A DNA stretch of 64,000 bases from positions 207,660,247 through 207,724,246 of the forward strand of contig OZ018319.1 in assembly GCA_963969495.1 (NCBI GenBank). Reading direction: 5' to 3'. Made by a program: the position numbers and the translations under genes. The notes beneath the pieces are model-generated. The model worked only from the letters and a program-made list of their open reading frames with translations. It searched no databases and was not told where the DNA came from. This DNA comes from Ceratothoa steindachneri (Eukaryota; Arthropoda; Malacostraca; Isopoda; Cymothoidae). Shown in pieces: positions 46,370 to 59,217 of the stretch; the stretch's first letter is position 1; each line of letters starts with the position of its first letter.

Positions 46370-47160
46370 AATTGAATGACTTGTCAGAGAGTGCACTTTA
46401 ATGTGGGAGCTAGTGTTCTGTAGCTAATGAATGCCAAGATGTGCAGAAATACCCACATGTAATGTACGTTGCGTTAAGCAGGTGTATTTCTGTAAGGGAC
46501 GAACTAAGCACATCGTTGGGGTCTTAGTTTGGATGTTAAAAAAATACCTCTCAGTTTTCCAAGGGTAGTGAAATATTGGTGGAAGTTGTAGGCGGGAATT
46601 CAGTGGTTTAGAAAGGAAGAAACTTTGGACCATAGCAAAGAGTTGTTGAGAGGTCCCTTATAAGGATGTGTTATATACATTTATTTTTAGACCATTGCAA
46701 TAAGGAGCCTTTGTGCTACATTTATTATTGAGAAAAGTAAGAAAGGTGTAATCAAATTGTTTTTTCCAATATCTATTATGTAAGAAATAGTTGGAAAGGA
46801 AGGTTTCTTTCTTATGAAAATTGATGTATGAGGATGAAAAATTAAAAGTTCAAGACAAAAGGGTAATAATGACATTAACTTTAAAAGAGGTAGCACAGAA
46901 ATTAAGAAAATGCACAACACATCCTGTAATGTGTGAGTTTACGGTAAATGGATGAAGAAAATGAGTGCAAGTTTTACTCATATCGAGGAATAGATGGAAG
47001 TTATTGTTTTCATTTTCCTGGGTAAATTTTATATTAGGATTAAGTTGATTGCATGTATTTAAGAAATTTAATGAAGTACCTTTCTCTGATGTTTCTCTAT
47101 TTCTGATAAACTAAATAGACAGCAACATCGTAGGTCTTCGTTTAAAGACTAGAAATGAGT
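46370..47160 (-). pseudogene. Second Penelope-like element: RT C-terminus and GIY-YIG remnant
   Basis: Read across frames on the minus strand: LNFLNTCNQLNPNIKFTQEN and NNNFHLFLDM (about 47070-46970), THFLHPFTVNS, SSSYINFHKKETFLSNYFLH (about 46830-46780), NRYWKKQFDYTFLTFLNNKC, the linker with SLPYKGPL-like words, then YKYTCL followed by TQRTLHVGISAHLGIH (46440-46500), which fits YxxxCxxCxxxYVGxTxRxLxxRxxEH of the GIY-YIG region with a deletion before TQRT. SSHIKVHSLTSHSI follows. These are hallmarks of Neptune/Poseidon-type Penelope-like RT. The YVDD region near 47120-47140 is eroded. This family is different from the fragment at 45.4 kb. Confidence 0.65.
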
Positions 47161-47169
47161 GGTTACAAG

Positions 47170-49385
47170 GATGTAAATCAAAGAGTATATCAATAAAACA
47201 GAAGCTTAAGCGTCACCCAAAGAAAAAATATAAATATAAAAAAACAAATCTTTAAGAATGTATTGAAAAGTTGCAACACAATAATAATTGCATACAGAGA
47301 AGGCAAGTCACCGCTAAAATAATGAATCGAATTCCTGTACTTCTTAACCCAATTAATTACGCTGTTAGAAGTCTCTTTAGGGCGACACGACTAAATAATC
47401 CAAAAGTGGGGAAAAAACTAGGAATCCGCAAAACCATGAGTGAATGAACTCATTTCATCAGCCTGGATAGAAGAAACATCCAATCAGGAGCAAGCGCGTA
47501 CGAGCATACGATTAACATCGCCTAAAGTGGCTTACATGTTAAGAACACGTCTCTGACATTAAAATACACCGTAAAATGACAGAACTAACTGAATCATCAC
47601 CCATAACCGATTAGAATAATTAACCTGAAAAGCCCTGCAATTAGAAAATTTGAAAAAATAAAAGATTTACTTAAGAAAAGGGTTATATATAAAATTAATA
47701 GAAACTAAAAAACACAAGAGATTCAAGAATGCTAAATCAACACAGAGGAAAAAACAAACTAAAAGAAACTTGAGAGAATATAGCTTATCAGCAACCAGAG
47801 AAAAAAAAAGCTAACAACAATTTGAACTTCAAAAACACAAAACTTATACAAAACAAACGAACAAACTTACTTTTACCTACTAACTCTATTTGGCTTAGCA
47901 TGCCGCTTGGCTCTGTAAATCATGCATTCAAGAGTTTGATATAAAAAGGCACTGTAAACATACCACCACATCTGTTGTGGTCGGAAAAGCTCTTCCTGGA
48001 CGGTCATGCCTTGGTTAATGTGTATGTAGGATTAATTCAGAAAAACACATTTCTCTCATTTGTTAATGCATATCATGATAAGGTCATCGAATTAGGAATT
48101 CCTTAGCTTTCTCCAAACTAAAAATAATTAAGAATGCAAGGAGCAAAATGGTATGCGCAGGGTTGGGGGCATGGGGGGGGGGGCAACTGTGGCATAGACC
48201 TCAGGGAACAGGTGTAGATATTCCAAATAAGGCGTTACAAATGCCTGCCCCCCTTTTGAAGAAAGACTGCAGAAAGCTCCTATTGTTTTACACCAAACGC
48301 GCTCAAAAACACCCGTTGCCAATAATGCCACAATTTACGAGGACTGTTTTGTTCTGGTTGAAACTATTAAATGTTCAAATAAAATAGTTACAGGAATATG
48401 TGTAGTGTAATTACTGTATATCTGTATGGGTGAGTCAAGGTAGGCCAATGTTTTTATTTTCAGCTTTCCGAGATCTAAGGCATACAAAGGCCTAATGCAT
48501 ACTTCTCCATCCACGTTCAATATATTGTCTAATACTATCTCTCAATTCTCTGGAAAACTGCTTCCGTTAATAGAGGCTTAAGCACTATTTCTCATCCTTT
48601 CGCTTGCATACAACCGCCTACGCACGTGGGCCATGCTTTCACGCACCAAAACCTTCATACATATACACTTTGAATACAAGTATATGCCAATGAGCCGAGA
48701 TCCAGCCCATTGTTTGCCTATTTAATTGCTAATAAGCAATACATAAAATCCTGTCATTATATGATTGAATTTCCTGGCCATTTTTTTTTTTAATTGCTGA
48801 AAAGAAGATAAAGGTAGCTAATTCATCTGAGGGTCTTTCGGTCAGTATGGTTAAAAAGGCGGCTATGGAATTGAAATTAACCAACTAACAGACAGGAATA
48901 GTTAAACGGGATGCTACTTCGCTGTACAGGTTTCGTTATTTATTTATTAACGCGATCAGGCTCTTTAATGTGGACAAGGAACTCTGAGAGGATAATGGAA
49001 CCAACATTAAGATCTGAATGACTATCACTGGCAAACTAGAAAGCAACAGGGTCTGGCCCTTGTTCCTAGGATGAACAGCGGTAGAAAGAACTGTAGTACT
49101 GTGTACTTGCCACCAACTAGCGAGTAGGCAACGATGGTGGCTCAAGTGAGAGACAACATATTTAAGGTTAAGGGAATATTGAAGCAGAAACACTTTTAAA
49201 AAATTCTCAGAGAAGGTGTAGTGATGCATTGTTTAAGTGCGAATGAAAGAAGCGAAGCAGTGTTATAATTGGTAATATGCACGATGAAGTATGAGGGTAA
49301 AAATGACCAATGGATGGGTGAGACTATGCACATCCATGACTGACGACGTTAATGGTAGGAACTGTCATATGTCTTAAATGCAGGA
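47170..49385. other. No feature recognised
   Basis: AT-rich with A-rich runs (47640-47870) and a G run at 48172-48183. Small frames at 48128-48387 on both strands and at 48936-49229 show no recognised motif. Confidence 0.45.
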
Positions 49386-49394
49386 GTATACCCA

Positions 49395-50720
49395 CGCATT
49401 TCAAGGGACGACTTGAATGATTTCAAAGAACGAAATGAGTGATTTTATGGAACGATTTGCGTGATTTCAAGGAACGACCTGATTGATTTGTGAGAACGAC
49501 TAGAGTGATTTCAAAGAACGAAGTGAGCGATTTTATGGAACAATTTGAGTGATTTCAAGTAACATCTTGAGTGATTTCAAGTATCATCTTGAGTGATTTC
49601 AAGTAACATCTTGAGTAATTTCAAGTAACGAATTGATTGATTTGATTGAACGACATGAGTAATTTCAAGGAACGATTTGAATGATTTCAAGGCACAACTT
49701 GAGTGATTTCAAGGTACAACTTGACCGATTTCAAGGAAAGACCTTGAGTAATTGCAATGAACGAATTGAGTGATTTCATGGAACGAATGAATGAATTCAA
49801 GGAACGACTTGAATGATTTCAAGAAACGACTTGAGTGATTTCAAGGAACGAATTGAGTGATCTCATGAAACGACTTGAATGATTTCAAGGAACGACTTGA
49901 TTGATAGGAAAGAACGACATGAGTGATTTCAAGGAAGGATATGAGTGATTTCATGGCATAATTTGATTGATTTAAAAGAATAATTTGAATGATTTGAAGG
50001 AACTATTTGAGCAATTTTAAGAAACGACTTGAGTGATTTCCAGGAACGATTTGAATGATTTCGCGTAAAAACTTGAATGATTTTAAGGAACTACTTGAGT
50101 GATTTCAGGGAACGAAATCAATAATTTAAAGGAACGACTTGGGTGATTTTAAGGAACGAATTGAATGATTTCATGGAACGAATTGAATGATTTAAAGGAA
50201 CGACTTGAATGATTTCGAGGAACCAAGTAAGTGATTTCATGGAATGACTTGAGTGATTTGAAAGAATCACTTTCGTGATTTCAAGGAAGGATTTGAGTGA
50301 TTTCAAGGAACGATTTGAGTGATTTTTAGTCACGAATTGAGTGATTTCAAGAACGATTTGAGTGATTTCAAGGAATTATTTGCGTGATTTCAAGGAACGA
50401 CTTGACTTATTTCAATGAACTACTTGAATGATTTCAAGGGACGGTTTAAGTCATTTAAAGGAACAACTTGAGGGATTTCAGGGAAAGACTTGAGTAATTT
50501 CAATGATGATTTGAGTCATTCCAAGGAACAACTTGAGTGATTGGAATGAACGTCTTAAGTGATTTCAAGAACGATTTGGGTGATTTCAAGGAACGATTTG
50601 AGTCATTTCAAGAAATGAGTTGAGTCATTTCAAGGAGCGAATTGAGTCATTTCAAGGAGCGAATTGGGTCATTTCAAGGAGCGAATTGAGCAATTGCAAG
50701 GAGAGACTTGAGGGATTATA
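49395..50720. repeat. Minisatellite, 22-bp unit
   Basis: About 60 imperfect copies of a 22-bp unit formed by GAACGACTTGAGTGATTTCA followed by AG. Substitutions are frequent but length changes are rare. Two or three near-identical units (GGAGCGAATTGAGTCATTTC) cluster at 50625-50700. Confidence 0.96.
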
Positions 50721-51400
50721 ATTGTTTTCTCGACGACTTCCCTGTGACTGTCGGTTCCCTTCTCAGCCTTGCATTCCTTAAATGTGTCACTTGAGGGTGA
50801 TTGAGTTCTCTCCTAACCAAATTCTTTAATTAATCCCTCTTCAAGGACATCCACTCAGAAAATCTCATAGACACTTTTTTAAGGAGGGATTTAATAAAAT
50901 TAAATATATATTCAGAGTTTCATTCTCTCCTTAACTTCACTACACCCACGCATACATCCACGCGTTCATTTCAATACACAACCGCTTAAGCACTTATTCA
51001 TCGGAAGGATTTTGCGTACATGCACCATAAGTTGTTTACCCACGCATCTTCACACTTTTTGGCCTGCAGCCGAGGAATCAAACAGCAACAGATCCCTTAA
51101 ATAAAAGCCTAATTGGAAGAGCTATATTTTAACAAATAGGACTGATAAAGTGAATTTGTTGAGACAAGGATACATAAATTAAACGGTTTCAGATGTTTTT
51201 TCATAAAGAGATAAGGTTTTAACCTCTCCCAAAACGGTCTTTCTTTGTGGCGAGATTTTTTTTGAGGTTCAAAGCTATACTTCACTCTCGGTCAAGTCAA
51301 AGCCAAATATTTTATTTTCTTTTACTGAAATCGTGTAACCACCAAAAGGGCAATCAGAGATGGGAACTTAACCAAAAGACCGAACTTTCTCATGTTCATA
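50720..51400. other. No feature recognised
   Basis: AT-rich unique-looking sequence with no motif or repeat that I can support. Confidence 0.4.
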
Positions 51401-51404
51401 TGTA

Positions 51405-51948
51405 GGGCTCGTTTTATAAAATAGGTAGGCCTCTGGCACCAAATTGCAAGATTTTTTAGGCCCAGCGAGGAACTTCACAAATGGACACTCGGGGTATTTA
51501 TCAAATCATAAAAATTGCTATGTGTGTAAATTAATGAAATAATATGACAAGTTTAATAAATAAAGAAACAACGAGAATTAGGAAATGAAACTATATATAG
51601 GTTAAACTTCACAAATAGAGGCAAGCGGTCGCTAGAGTCACTCGGAAACACAGATATCAAAGAAGACTACCTGGGCAAATACGGGGATCACACACAAACA
51701 AACATACGCGTGTTGGGAACACTTATCAGCAACTGAACAAATAGGGGCTCTGACCAGAGAAATTTCACTTAGACCTGCAACAAGCAATTCCCTATAATAA
51801 AGCTAAATCTATGGCAAATATGTAGACACATCAGGTACACAGAGCTGTCGGAAACTCAGCTCAAGGGGTGAAAATAACGAACAAACTAGATCATTTGGTC
51901 CGCCCTAAGAACAAGTCAAACTCACACCCCTTGGAGACGATATATATA

Positions 51949-52028
<80 letters not shown>

Positions 52029-52570
52029 GTTGTACCACCGTAGGGAAAAAATTGATTGGAGCTAGTACTTTCGTTATCTTTTTCCCTACGTGGTAAAATA
52101 TTTATACTTATTCACGTGTTACCTCTCGTGATTTTACCCATATATAGGTATATATGAGAGAGAGACAGACAGACAGATGCTCATGTTTAATATAGAAGAA
52201 TTATTATTCCTTATTCATTAACTCAGTGCATTTCCTTAGTAGCGTTACGAAATCCCGTCTACTCACCTAAGTCCTGCTGCCTTCAGACTCGATACTTCGC
52301 GTAAAACAAAAAGCCTACACACAAACCGCAAAGAACTCGAGACGTTTCCGCTTACCCCTTTAGTAGGCCAATTTAAGAATAAAGTTATATTTTCTTAGCC
52401 GCGTCCTTACAAATACCTTCACTTACCTCGATTACCGAGACACGTTCGGTAAGCACAGCCTAACCAATAACCCTCGTGAGAAATTATAAGGAGTCACAAC
52501 CAATTCGACAGAGGCGTAAAGTAGGCCCACTGCCTAAAGTCCTCGTCACCTATCGATTCTTAAATACACG
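51405..52570 (+). repeat. Dispersed repeat family B, copy 2
   Basis: This is the counterpart of 29.29-30.19 kb, with AGGTAGGCCTCTGGCACCAA, TAGGCCCAGCGAGG, CTACCTGGGCAAATAC, AGCTGTCGGAAACTC, AAGGGGTG, a long (TA)n and then GTAGGCCAATTTAAGAATAA followed by AGT, CGCGTCCTTA, and AGCACAGCC. Copy 2 has extra sequence between the (TA)n and the AATAAAGT region. No coding capacity was seen. Confidence 0.65.
51941..52024. repeat. (TA)n microsatellite
   Basis: About 84 bp of TA with one early TT interruption, at the same relative place as the (TA)n in the other family B copy. A mirrored pair, CACCGTAGGGAAAAA and TTTTTCCCTACGTGG, flanks about 40 bp directly downstream (about 52036-52095). Confidence 0.95.
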
Positions 52571-52579
52571 CCCTTTTAA

Positions 52580-54245
52580 TTACCGTCCAGGCATCCACAA
52601 ACCAGTAAAGTCTACCACCCACAAATGAGTAACATCACTGGTAGCTTCGAGCCCCTATACATATGCATAAACTAGTAGTTTTATGCTGCCCGATTAGCTA
52701 ACTCCTGTCAGTTCCCTTTGCAGACCTCGAAAATATTAATGGAGAAATTATTATAATTTTTTAAATACAATGATTGAGTTTTAAATATTGCAAATATGAA
52801 CTTTAACCAAGGATGTAATAAGCCTTATTATTAACAACACATTCCAACACTTAGGCGTTGGACGGTTGGCCTGAAATTATCAGCTGGTTTGGATTCAATA
52901 TATTGAGATCACTCTCCACGTTACCCTTATCTATCGAGATGGTTTAATCATATTTACACTCTCATTTAACCATTTACCTTCGTTAGACCATTTGTAAGTT
53001 CTAAATATGCAAATGATAAAAGAATGGGAGTTGGAAACTCAGTGATGTTTCAAACTACGGCATCGAGGTGCCCGAAAATGTTCCCAACGACGTTAGACGG
53101 CTGTTATTAGATCTTCCCCTTCCCTATTTCGTCGATCATCTGCGCTTCTTTCCTCGGTCTAGCAATCTTTGTCTGCCTATTTTTGACGTGCCCGGATATC
53201 CTTGTGAGATTGTTAACGGGTTTATGACTCCCACTCCTATTTGTGGCTTGGATAGGGTGGAAATACATTTTAGAAGCGTTGAATCAGGAGGGGCTTCCCT
53301 CGATCTTGTCTCCGCTTCTGGTAGGATTGGGTGGGGTCTTCTTAGACAATCACACATTTTATAGGCAGAACGTCAAGGGCTACCATTGGACGGGCACACG
53401 TGTGTTTTGGTGGGTACCTATTACGCAGAGAGGAAAGGAGGCGTCGGTCCGTTTCCTTTAACAATCTCATCTCACCTTTTTCAATTGACTTCTCTTTATT
53501 ATAATATTTGTAAAGTGTTCGGTAATTAACGGTAAATTAATTTAAGCACTTCACTTGAATAAGTTAAGTGCTTAGCTTCATTATTTTTCAGTCGTGTAAT
53601 CTTGTACTGTCAAATACTTTGCAATGAATGAAACTTTGGTTCCTTTGCACGTACTCACAAATCAGTCAAATTAATTCTTCTTATCAAATCTTAACACCTT
53701 TTAAATAATCAAGCCATCTTTTGTCTATTTCTACAACTAACTACTAACTAGCGAGAGAATTTGGTACTCAACTCGTTTCAAGTCATCCCTGGGAAGGCAT
53801 TTAACTTTTCCAAAACAATAAATCAAAGTTTGTTGCACCCGAACAATTAAATTATGACTCAAAAACTATTCTAGTTCTTGAAAAATAGGTAAGCAAAGGA
53901 ATTCATTTAAACCATTTATGTAAAAAGATAAGAATTTATATGTTTAAAATAAATATAAGGAGCCGTAACATTTTACTTACTGATAAGACCTCGGGCTTGG
54001 TTGCTCACAGTTTGGGAACCTTGGCTTTGGTTGATGTGTTACTCCTTAACAGTAACGCTCTATCTTCCATTAATTTGGCATCAATTTATGGATATTTTCT
54101 AAATTGAGTGCCCATGTTAATCAGCCAAATGATAGGATAGTTGCTTGTTAATATATGGCCCAATTTTCTTACCACCATATAACACAATTATTTATCCTGC
54201 ATATTTCTCTACCAAGAAGGTACTGAATAAACGAATTCTTTTACC
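52580..54245. other. No gene established; unrecognised small frame at 53068-53364
   Basis: Within this AT-rich stretch, 53050-53460 is richer in GC and open in several frames. The 98-residue plus frame (53068-53364, MPENVPNDVRRLLLDLPLPY...) has a proline-rich centre and no recognised family. A second plus frame (53243-53461) and a minus frame overlap it. It could be an exon or transposon relic, but nothing in the sequence decides this. Confidence 0.3.
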
Positions 54246-54250
54246 CATGA

Positions 54251-54795
54251 AACAAGGTCTGATGACCAAAAAGTCGCGTGCTCTCACTTATTCTGATTAT
54301 AACTTTACGACTTTCAAACTTTTAACAATTCCCGGAATAACTTTGGGAGGACCTTGGCATTTCTATCATTCGAACGAGGATGTAAAACAAAATAAGGGCT
54401 TAAAATCTCGTTATAACTGGCCGAATAGTTATGATGTTATTGCTAAAAGAATAATAACCAGGCTAATCTTGGGAGGACTTTTGCAATTATATCATTTGAA
54501 GGAGAATGCAAAACAAATGAGGGTTTCAAATTTTGTTATAATCGGCCGAATAGTTAGGATATTGCCAAAACAAAATAATTCCCGGGCTAACCTTGGCAGA
54601 ACTTTTGCAATTATATCATTCGAAAGAAAATGTAAAGCAAAATAAGAGTTTCAAATTTTATTAAAATCTGACAAATACTTACAATATTATCACAAAAACT
54701 GCCATACTGCAAAACGGGGACCGACTGACCGCCCAACCGACCGACATCGTGAGGTGTAGAGTCGCCCGCGACTAGACTTACACGCGACTAAAAAT
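54251..54795 (+). repeat. Dispersed repeat family A, copy 2 (three internal units)
   Basis: The head, AACAAGGTCTGATGACC then AGTCGCGTG, and the tail, CCGACCGACATCGTGAGGTG followed by two GTCGC/CGCGACT words, match copy 1. Three tandem copies of a unit of about 125 bp start near 54324, 54450 and 54575, each with a CCCGG-AACCTTGG-type word, an ATATCATTCGAA-type word and CGGCCGAATAGTTA. The 166-residue frame over it is a repeat artefact. Confidence 0.88.
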
Positions 54796-54799
54796 TAGT

Positions 54800-55650
54800 C
54801 ATGAATTTTAATTTCTTTATCTTCAGAAAGGTTTTACTCATTACTTGACTATTCTAAAAGACTGTTATACACCTAATAAACTGACCTTGGTAGTATACTC
54901 ATGTGTATAAGTTCTAGTTAAGTTGTAGCGTGTAATATGATATCTCCTATAAAACAAATGCAGCTACATGACAGCCTATGCAAAATAGATCACTAAACGT
55001 GATACAAACTTGTTCTGTATTTATTAATTCGCTGTATTAAATGCTGAGCAATATAGGTACTTTAAATGTTTGGGAGTCTTGATTGATCTGCTAGCTTACT
55101 CTAGTCAAACGTAGAACTATTCTTCTTTCATTCGATTTGCAGTATAAATTGCGACTTCCAATGAATCATTTCCGAATAACCTTGTTTTAAGCTAGAATAG
55201 TCCTTTAACCTTTTTTTATTGCATCCCATTTCCTTTTTCCACTTATATCAAAACGATTTTAATCACCTAACTTTGTGCATTTTGTAAGAGATGCCCTTGT
55301 ATTGATATAAATTGTTTACTAACAGTGTAAAATCGTTTGTTATCATTCTTTTAGAATTGTTCCAATATGAATACACCTATTAATCATTAGATTTGTTTTG
55401 TTTGTTGGCTTGGTCGATTTTTCTTGGTTGTGGCTCTCTCCCTTTATATTTTGATCTATTCAAAGCTTTTATTGGTTTGTGATCAGAAGTGTTATTAAAG
55501 GGTCTGATAATTAATAGGAAAATATTATATGGCTAAATTATTTTATCTTTTCATTCATTTGTTCCTCCTACCTACGTGCATCTTCCGCTCTATATGCTTT
55601 GAAGAACTCCAGACAGTAGAGGATTACTCCTTTTCGCCTGCTATGAATTT
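54800..55650. other. No feature recognised
   Basis: AT-rich spacer between two oppositely oriented copies of family A. Confidence 0.4.
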
Positions 55651-55652
55651 TT

Positions 55653-55937
55653 AGTCGCGTGAACCTGACTATATAAGTTAGTATATCGGTCGGTCGGTCG
55701 GAAATTAACCATTTTACTTTTCAATGAGTTTTATGGCAATAACATTATAATTATTCGGCAGATTCTAAGTAAATTTGAAACCCTTATGTTGTTTTACATT
55801 CTCTGTTGAATGGATATAATTTTCAAGGTCCTACCAAGGTTAGTCTTGGAATTGTTGAAAGTTTTGAAGGTTGTAAGGTCATATGGTCATAGGTCAGGAT
55901 AATTGAGAGTACGCGAATTAGGTCTGTTGGCCTTGTT
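55653..55937 (-). repeat. Dispersed repeat family A, copy 3 (one internal unit)
   Basis: On the minus strand the head AACAAGGCCAACAGACC and ACCTTACAACCTTCAAAACT lead into one unit, then a shortened tail, CCGACCGACCGACCG, ending CACGCGACT (55653-55661 as its complement). The head-side inverted repeat has decayed to TTCGCGTAC. It is in opposite orientation to copy 2, about 0.9 kb away. Confidence 0.85.
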
Positions 55938-55939
55938 AT

Positions 55940-56750
55940 ATTCCTTACTGCCACGTACAATTCAACTATTACACTTCTTTTAGAAGCCATTAAATGTAAC
56001 AAAGAGATACTGGTCTTTTATTAAAACTAATAAAAATCGTAGCTGAATTGTATAAAGTCTTCCTTTCACATGTAAATAAGATTAGTATTGACCAATTTAA
56101 TGGTTTTCCCCTATGCTTATCAAGAAGCAAATTAATTAATTTGTAATTTTTGATACGATACCGTTACGAGAATTGCAATCACTCATTCCATTAATTAAAA
56201 GAGTTAATTTATTTGTTTAATTAATTAATTGCTCGCCGCCCTTCACGACCACAGATGTAAAATATATGTAAGGTATATTAAGTGATATATGTAAAAATGA
56301 GCGTCGGTCTTTCGTAAAGTAGATATGTTTCTATAATTTAGGGGTGGAAATTATATTGGCCAATAGGAAAAGAACACCGGAATATCTCGTTTGTAAACCT
56401 TAATTGTACCATTGAGCCAAAATTGTTCTTTTAGTAACTGTTTTAGCCCCAAATCTACTCTTGTTTTTTACGCTTTTCTCTCTCAGTGAGCGTTTGCAGT
56501 TTAATGGCTGATTCGAACTATAGGGTGCTACGTAGCAGAGGTCATCAAGTCAATTACAAGTTAAAAGAGTAAGACGTATTGAATAAAGGCTTTGCGTTTC
56601 TAGCAGAGACACCTGTCCCTTCTGATGGCGCGGCAAAGCTTTCCTATCGCTCTCCACCCTAATATTTGTCCTTCAACTGAACTGTTCTGTGCTCCCATCA
56701 GGTATCACATGCTGTCCTGAGTAAATGATTTCTTTTTTATCTGCTCTAAA
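55940..56750. other. No feature recognised
   Basis: AT-rich, with TTAATTAAT-type words (56190-56235) and no coding motif. Confidence 0.4.
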
Positions 56751-57010
56751 ATTTGATCGTTATCTTGAGTGATCTTCAACATAATTGAGCGATATTTTCA
56801 TCTCTGAAAAGTTCCATTTTCAGTCTCTCTGTGAGGCTCGCTTGTGACTGTAAATCTTGAGGATTTGCAGAAAATATTACGATATCGCCAGCAAGGTAAA
56901 GGTGGCCTTAAATATCTGCCATTAATTCTAATTCTCTTTTGTTCTTACACCAAAGTCCTGAAAATGTATTCAAGCACTGGTGTAAATAATAGGGGAGATG
57001 GGATTCTCTT
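56750..57010 (-). pseudogene. RTE-type reverse transcriptase fragment
   Basis: The minus strand reads ISPLLFTPVLEYIFRTLV, EQKRIRINGRYL, then HLYLAGDIVIFSANPQDLQS, QASLTERLKMELF. The order SPxLFTxxLExIFRxLxWxxxGIxINGxxLxHLxFADDIVLFS is characteristic of RTE/BovB-type LINEs. The FADD box is changed to LAGD, losing the first catalytic Asp. Only motifs B to C and a little downstream remain. Confidence 0.75.
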
Positions 57011-57076
57011 GACCAGACAATGACTAAGTTACATCACTATAAATACAAGGGTGTGTGGCAATGGGGGTTTCGTTAG

Positions 57077-57358
57077 TTGAAGGTTTCTGTGCTGTACTCG
57101 CAAGGGCTTCTCGGCAGCCTCATAAACATCCTCGCTCTAGCTAATATCTGGAGGAATTCGTGCCCTACTGGCCTCAACGACTACAGGGAGATCTGCCAAA
57201 ATTGTGGAGTTGTGGAAGCTAAGCATATCTTAGCGATTTTTGAGAGCTCTCCTTCCCGAGCGCCCCAGATGATTTTCGCTTTAACGATCTCGGTTGAGTA
57301 CCTTCTACATATTTCTGTATTCCCTAACTTTCTGCTTTCGCATCCAGATTTTAAGTAA
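57077..57358 (+). other. Unrecognised 93-residue frame with a Cys/His cluster
   Basis: The frame contains CPTGLNDYREICQNCGVVEA then KHILAIF. A C...C-x2-C...H arrangement of this kind is seen at the C-termini of some LINE proteins, but the match is weak and no neighbouring RT on this strand supports it. It may be chance. Confidence 0.2.
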
Positions 57359-57359
57359 A

Positions 57360-58415
57360 TAACACCGAAACCTTTGGTGACTGGTCATTAAGGAGTTAGT
57401 TGAAATTTGTCGTCCCCTCACCTTGTAAATTTTGACGCAATTTTTTATACAACTTTCACTACGAAGACTTATCATTCTCTATCCTTTTCAGTATTGTTTT
57501 ATTTATCCCATTTCTTTCAGTGTATATATTTTTCTCTCTTACCTTCCTATCCTATTAAAATTAAAACTTAGATTTCCATTTACTAGCATATCGGTACGTA
57601 TTTATTGCAACGGTCTCTTTGGAAATAATAAATAAAAAGCCCAATTAGTATTTAGTTCTGCTTTAAATTTCCTGATTTTGTGACACGTTGTAATTTAAGG
57701 AAGATTTATCCTTAGGTTTCAACTCAAGTGGAGGCTTAATAATGATCTGCAATTTTTATTAATTATTCCGATTATTAACAAGGAAATGATCTATTTTATT
57801 AAATCAACGTGTCATTTCTGCTAAAAGACAAATGAAAAGGGGTAAAGTTAAGGTAGCGATGTATTTAAAGGTTCATAGTCCTATAAGGAAAAAGAGCGAC
57901 TAGTTGGACGTTATAAACCTGAAGGGCACGCAAATCTGTTGACCTACTCACGTCCAACAACAATGAAAGGTCTCGAGACGGTCAGAAACGATTGTCTTCC
58001 AGTGGATTTACGAAATTAGAACATTTAAAAAAGCTGCTAAACAGCAAATTAGCTTAAAATGCAGTGTGCAATTAAGCCGAGTGATTAAGTAATGTGGATC
58101 CTTTACTGCGACCGGAGTATCACTCGCTAGATTATAACTATAATGTAGGTATGCAAAAGGATGTCAAAGGGTTGCAATATCCCCCCCTTTTCACAAATCA
58201 TCCTTGTATACAGAGGAAAAAAGGGGGGAATTTTCTTTAGGTGGAGATGGAAAACGAGGTGCCAAAATTCATGCGGTGCCCGAAAAGATTCGATGGGTTT
58301 GGGGTAATACAAAACTATCTCACCTTAAATTCTTAACATTTTAATATAAAATAAGATACGAATCTTCTTGGCCAAGTGTTTGGGGAAAACTGAAGACTCG
58401 CGTTTTTGCGTGCGT
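57360..58415. other. No feature recognised
   Basis: AT-rich. Small frames at 57432 and 58127 show no motif. Confidence 0.4.
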
Positions 58416-58419
58416 TTAT

Positions 58420-58760
58420 ATTAGGTAGTCGAAAAGGTAATGACGTCTTTTATGGTGCAAGGTTTAAAATAAACATACAGGTAAATTATAAATTTATTTT
58501 TAATCAAAGCAGGTTCCATGTGGTCGAATGCACTTTGGTTAACGTATTATAATGCTATTTTTACGACTACTGTAGAAGTGAGCATTAAAATGATTGGAAG
58601 ATGCCATTCTCGATTATTAACGACGCACTCCGGCTTCGCTAAATAGTAAACCGATTGTCTCATGGCGCGCTTATTTTCCACTAAAGATTAAGTGCGTTGA
58701 ATTCATTCTGGAGCTAATTGATAACGCGGAAAGAAGATTCGCGAACACATTCTGAAACGA
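58420..58760. mobile_element. Possible mariner-like remnant
   Basis: TTAGGTAGTCGAAAAGGTAA (58422-58441) followed by TGACGTCTTTTATGG resembles the terminal inverted repeat of a mariner subgroup (TTAGGTxxTCxGAAAAGTAATG). The flanking 300 bp carry no readable transposase and I did not find the opposite terminal repeat, so this rests on one terminus only. Confidence 0.3.
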
Positions 58761-59217
58761 CTGACCTCAGAGTGGTCCAAGGAATCGATTCTTCTGAGGC
58801 TTCGTACGCGTGATCACACACACGTAGGGAGGGGGGGGGGGGCAAAGTAGAGAGAAAAACAAGAAAATCTTTTAAGCCACAAAATGCCGTCCATTAGGGT
58901 GGACTGTAATTTTGACGGGCCGAATTCGAGTAGTTACACGGGCTGAGCTGATCCATGGAATCTGAAGTGAACGATATTAAGTGCAAAGTTGAATCACTAT
59001 ATTATCAAACTTAATGTAAAACTAAACGTAAAACTTCATTTATCGAAATGAGAAAAAGTTTAATTGTTGAATTGAGGCTTAGCAAAAACTTGTAAAGTTT
59101 TAAGTAGTTTGTTATTACTGATATTTTTTCTTTTTTGTTTTCATAATTCGATTGAGTCTTAAGTTAGAGTCGCCAATTATTTTCTTTTAATTAATTCGAG
59201 GAGACAAATAGATAGAC

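Noticed and set aside
54145..54645. 166-residue frame on the plus strand
   Set aside because: It covers the three tandem units of dispersed repeat family A and has no start context or protein motif independent of the repeat.
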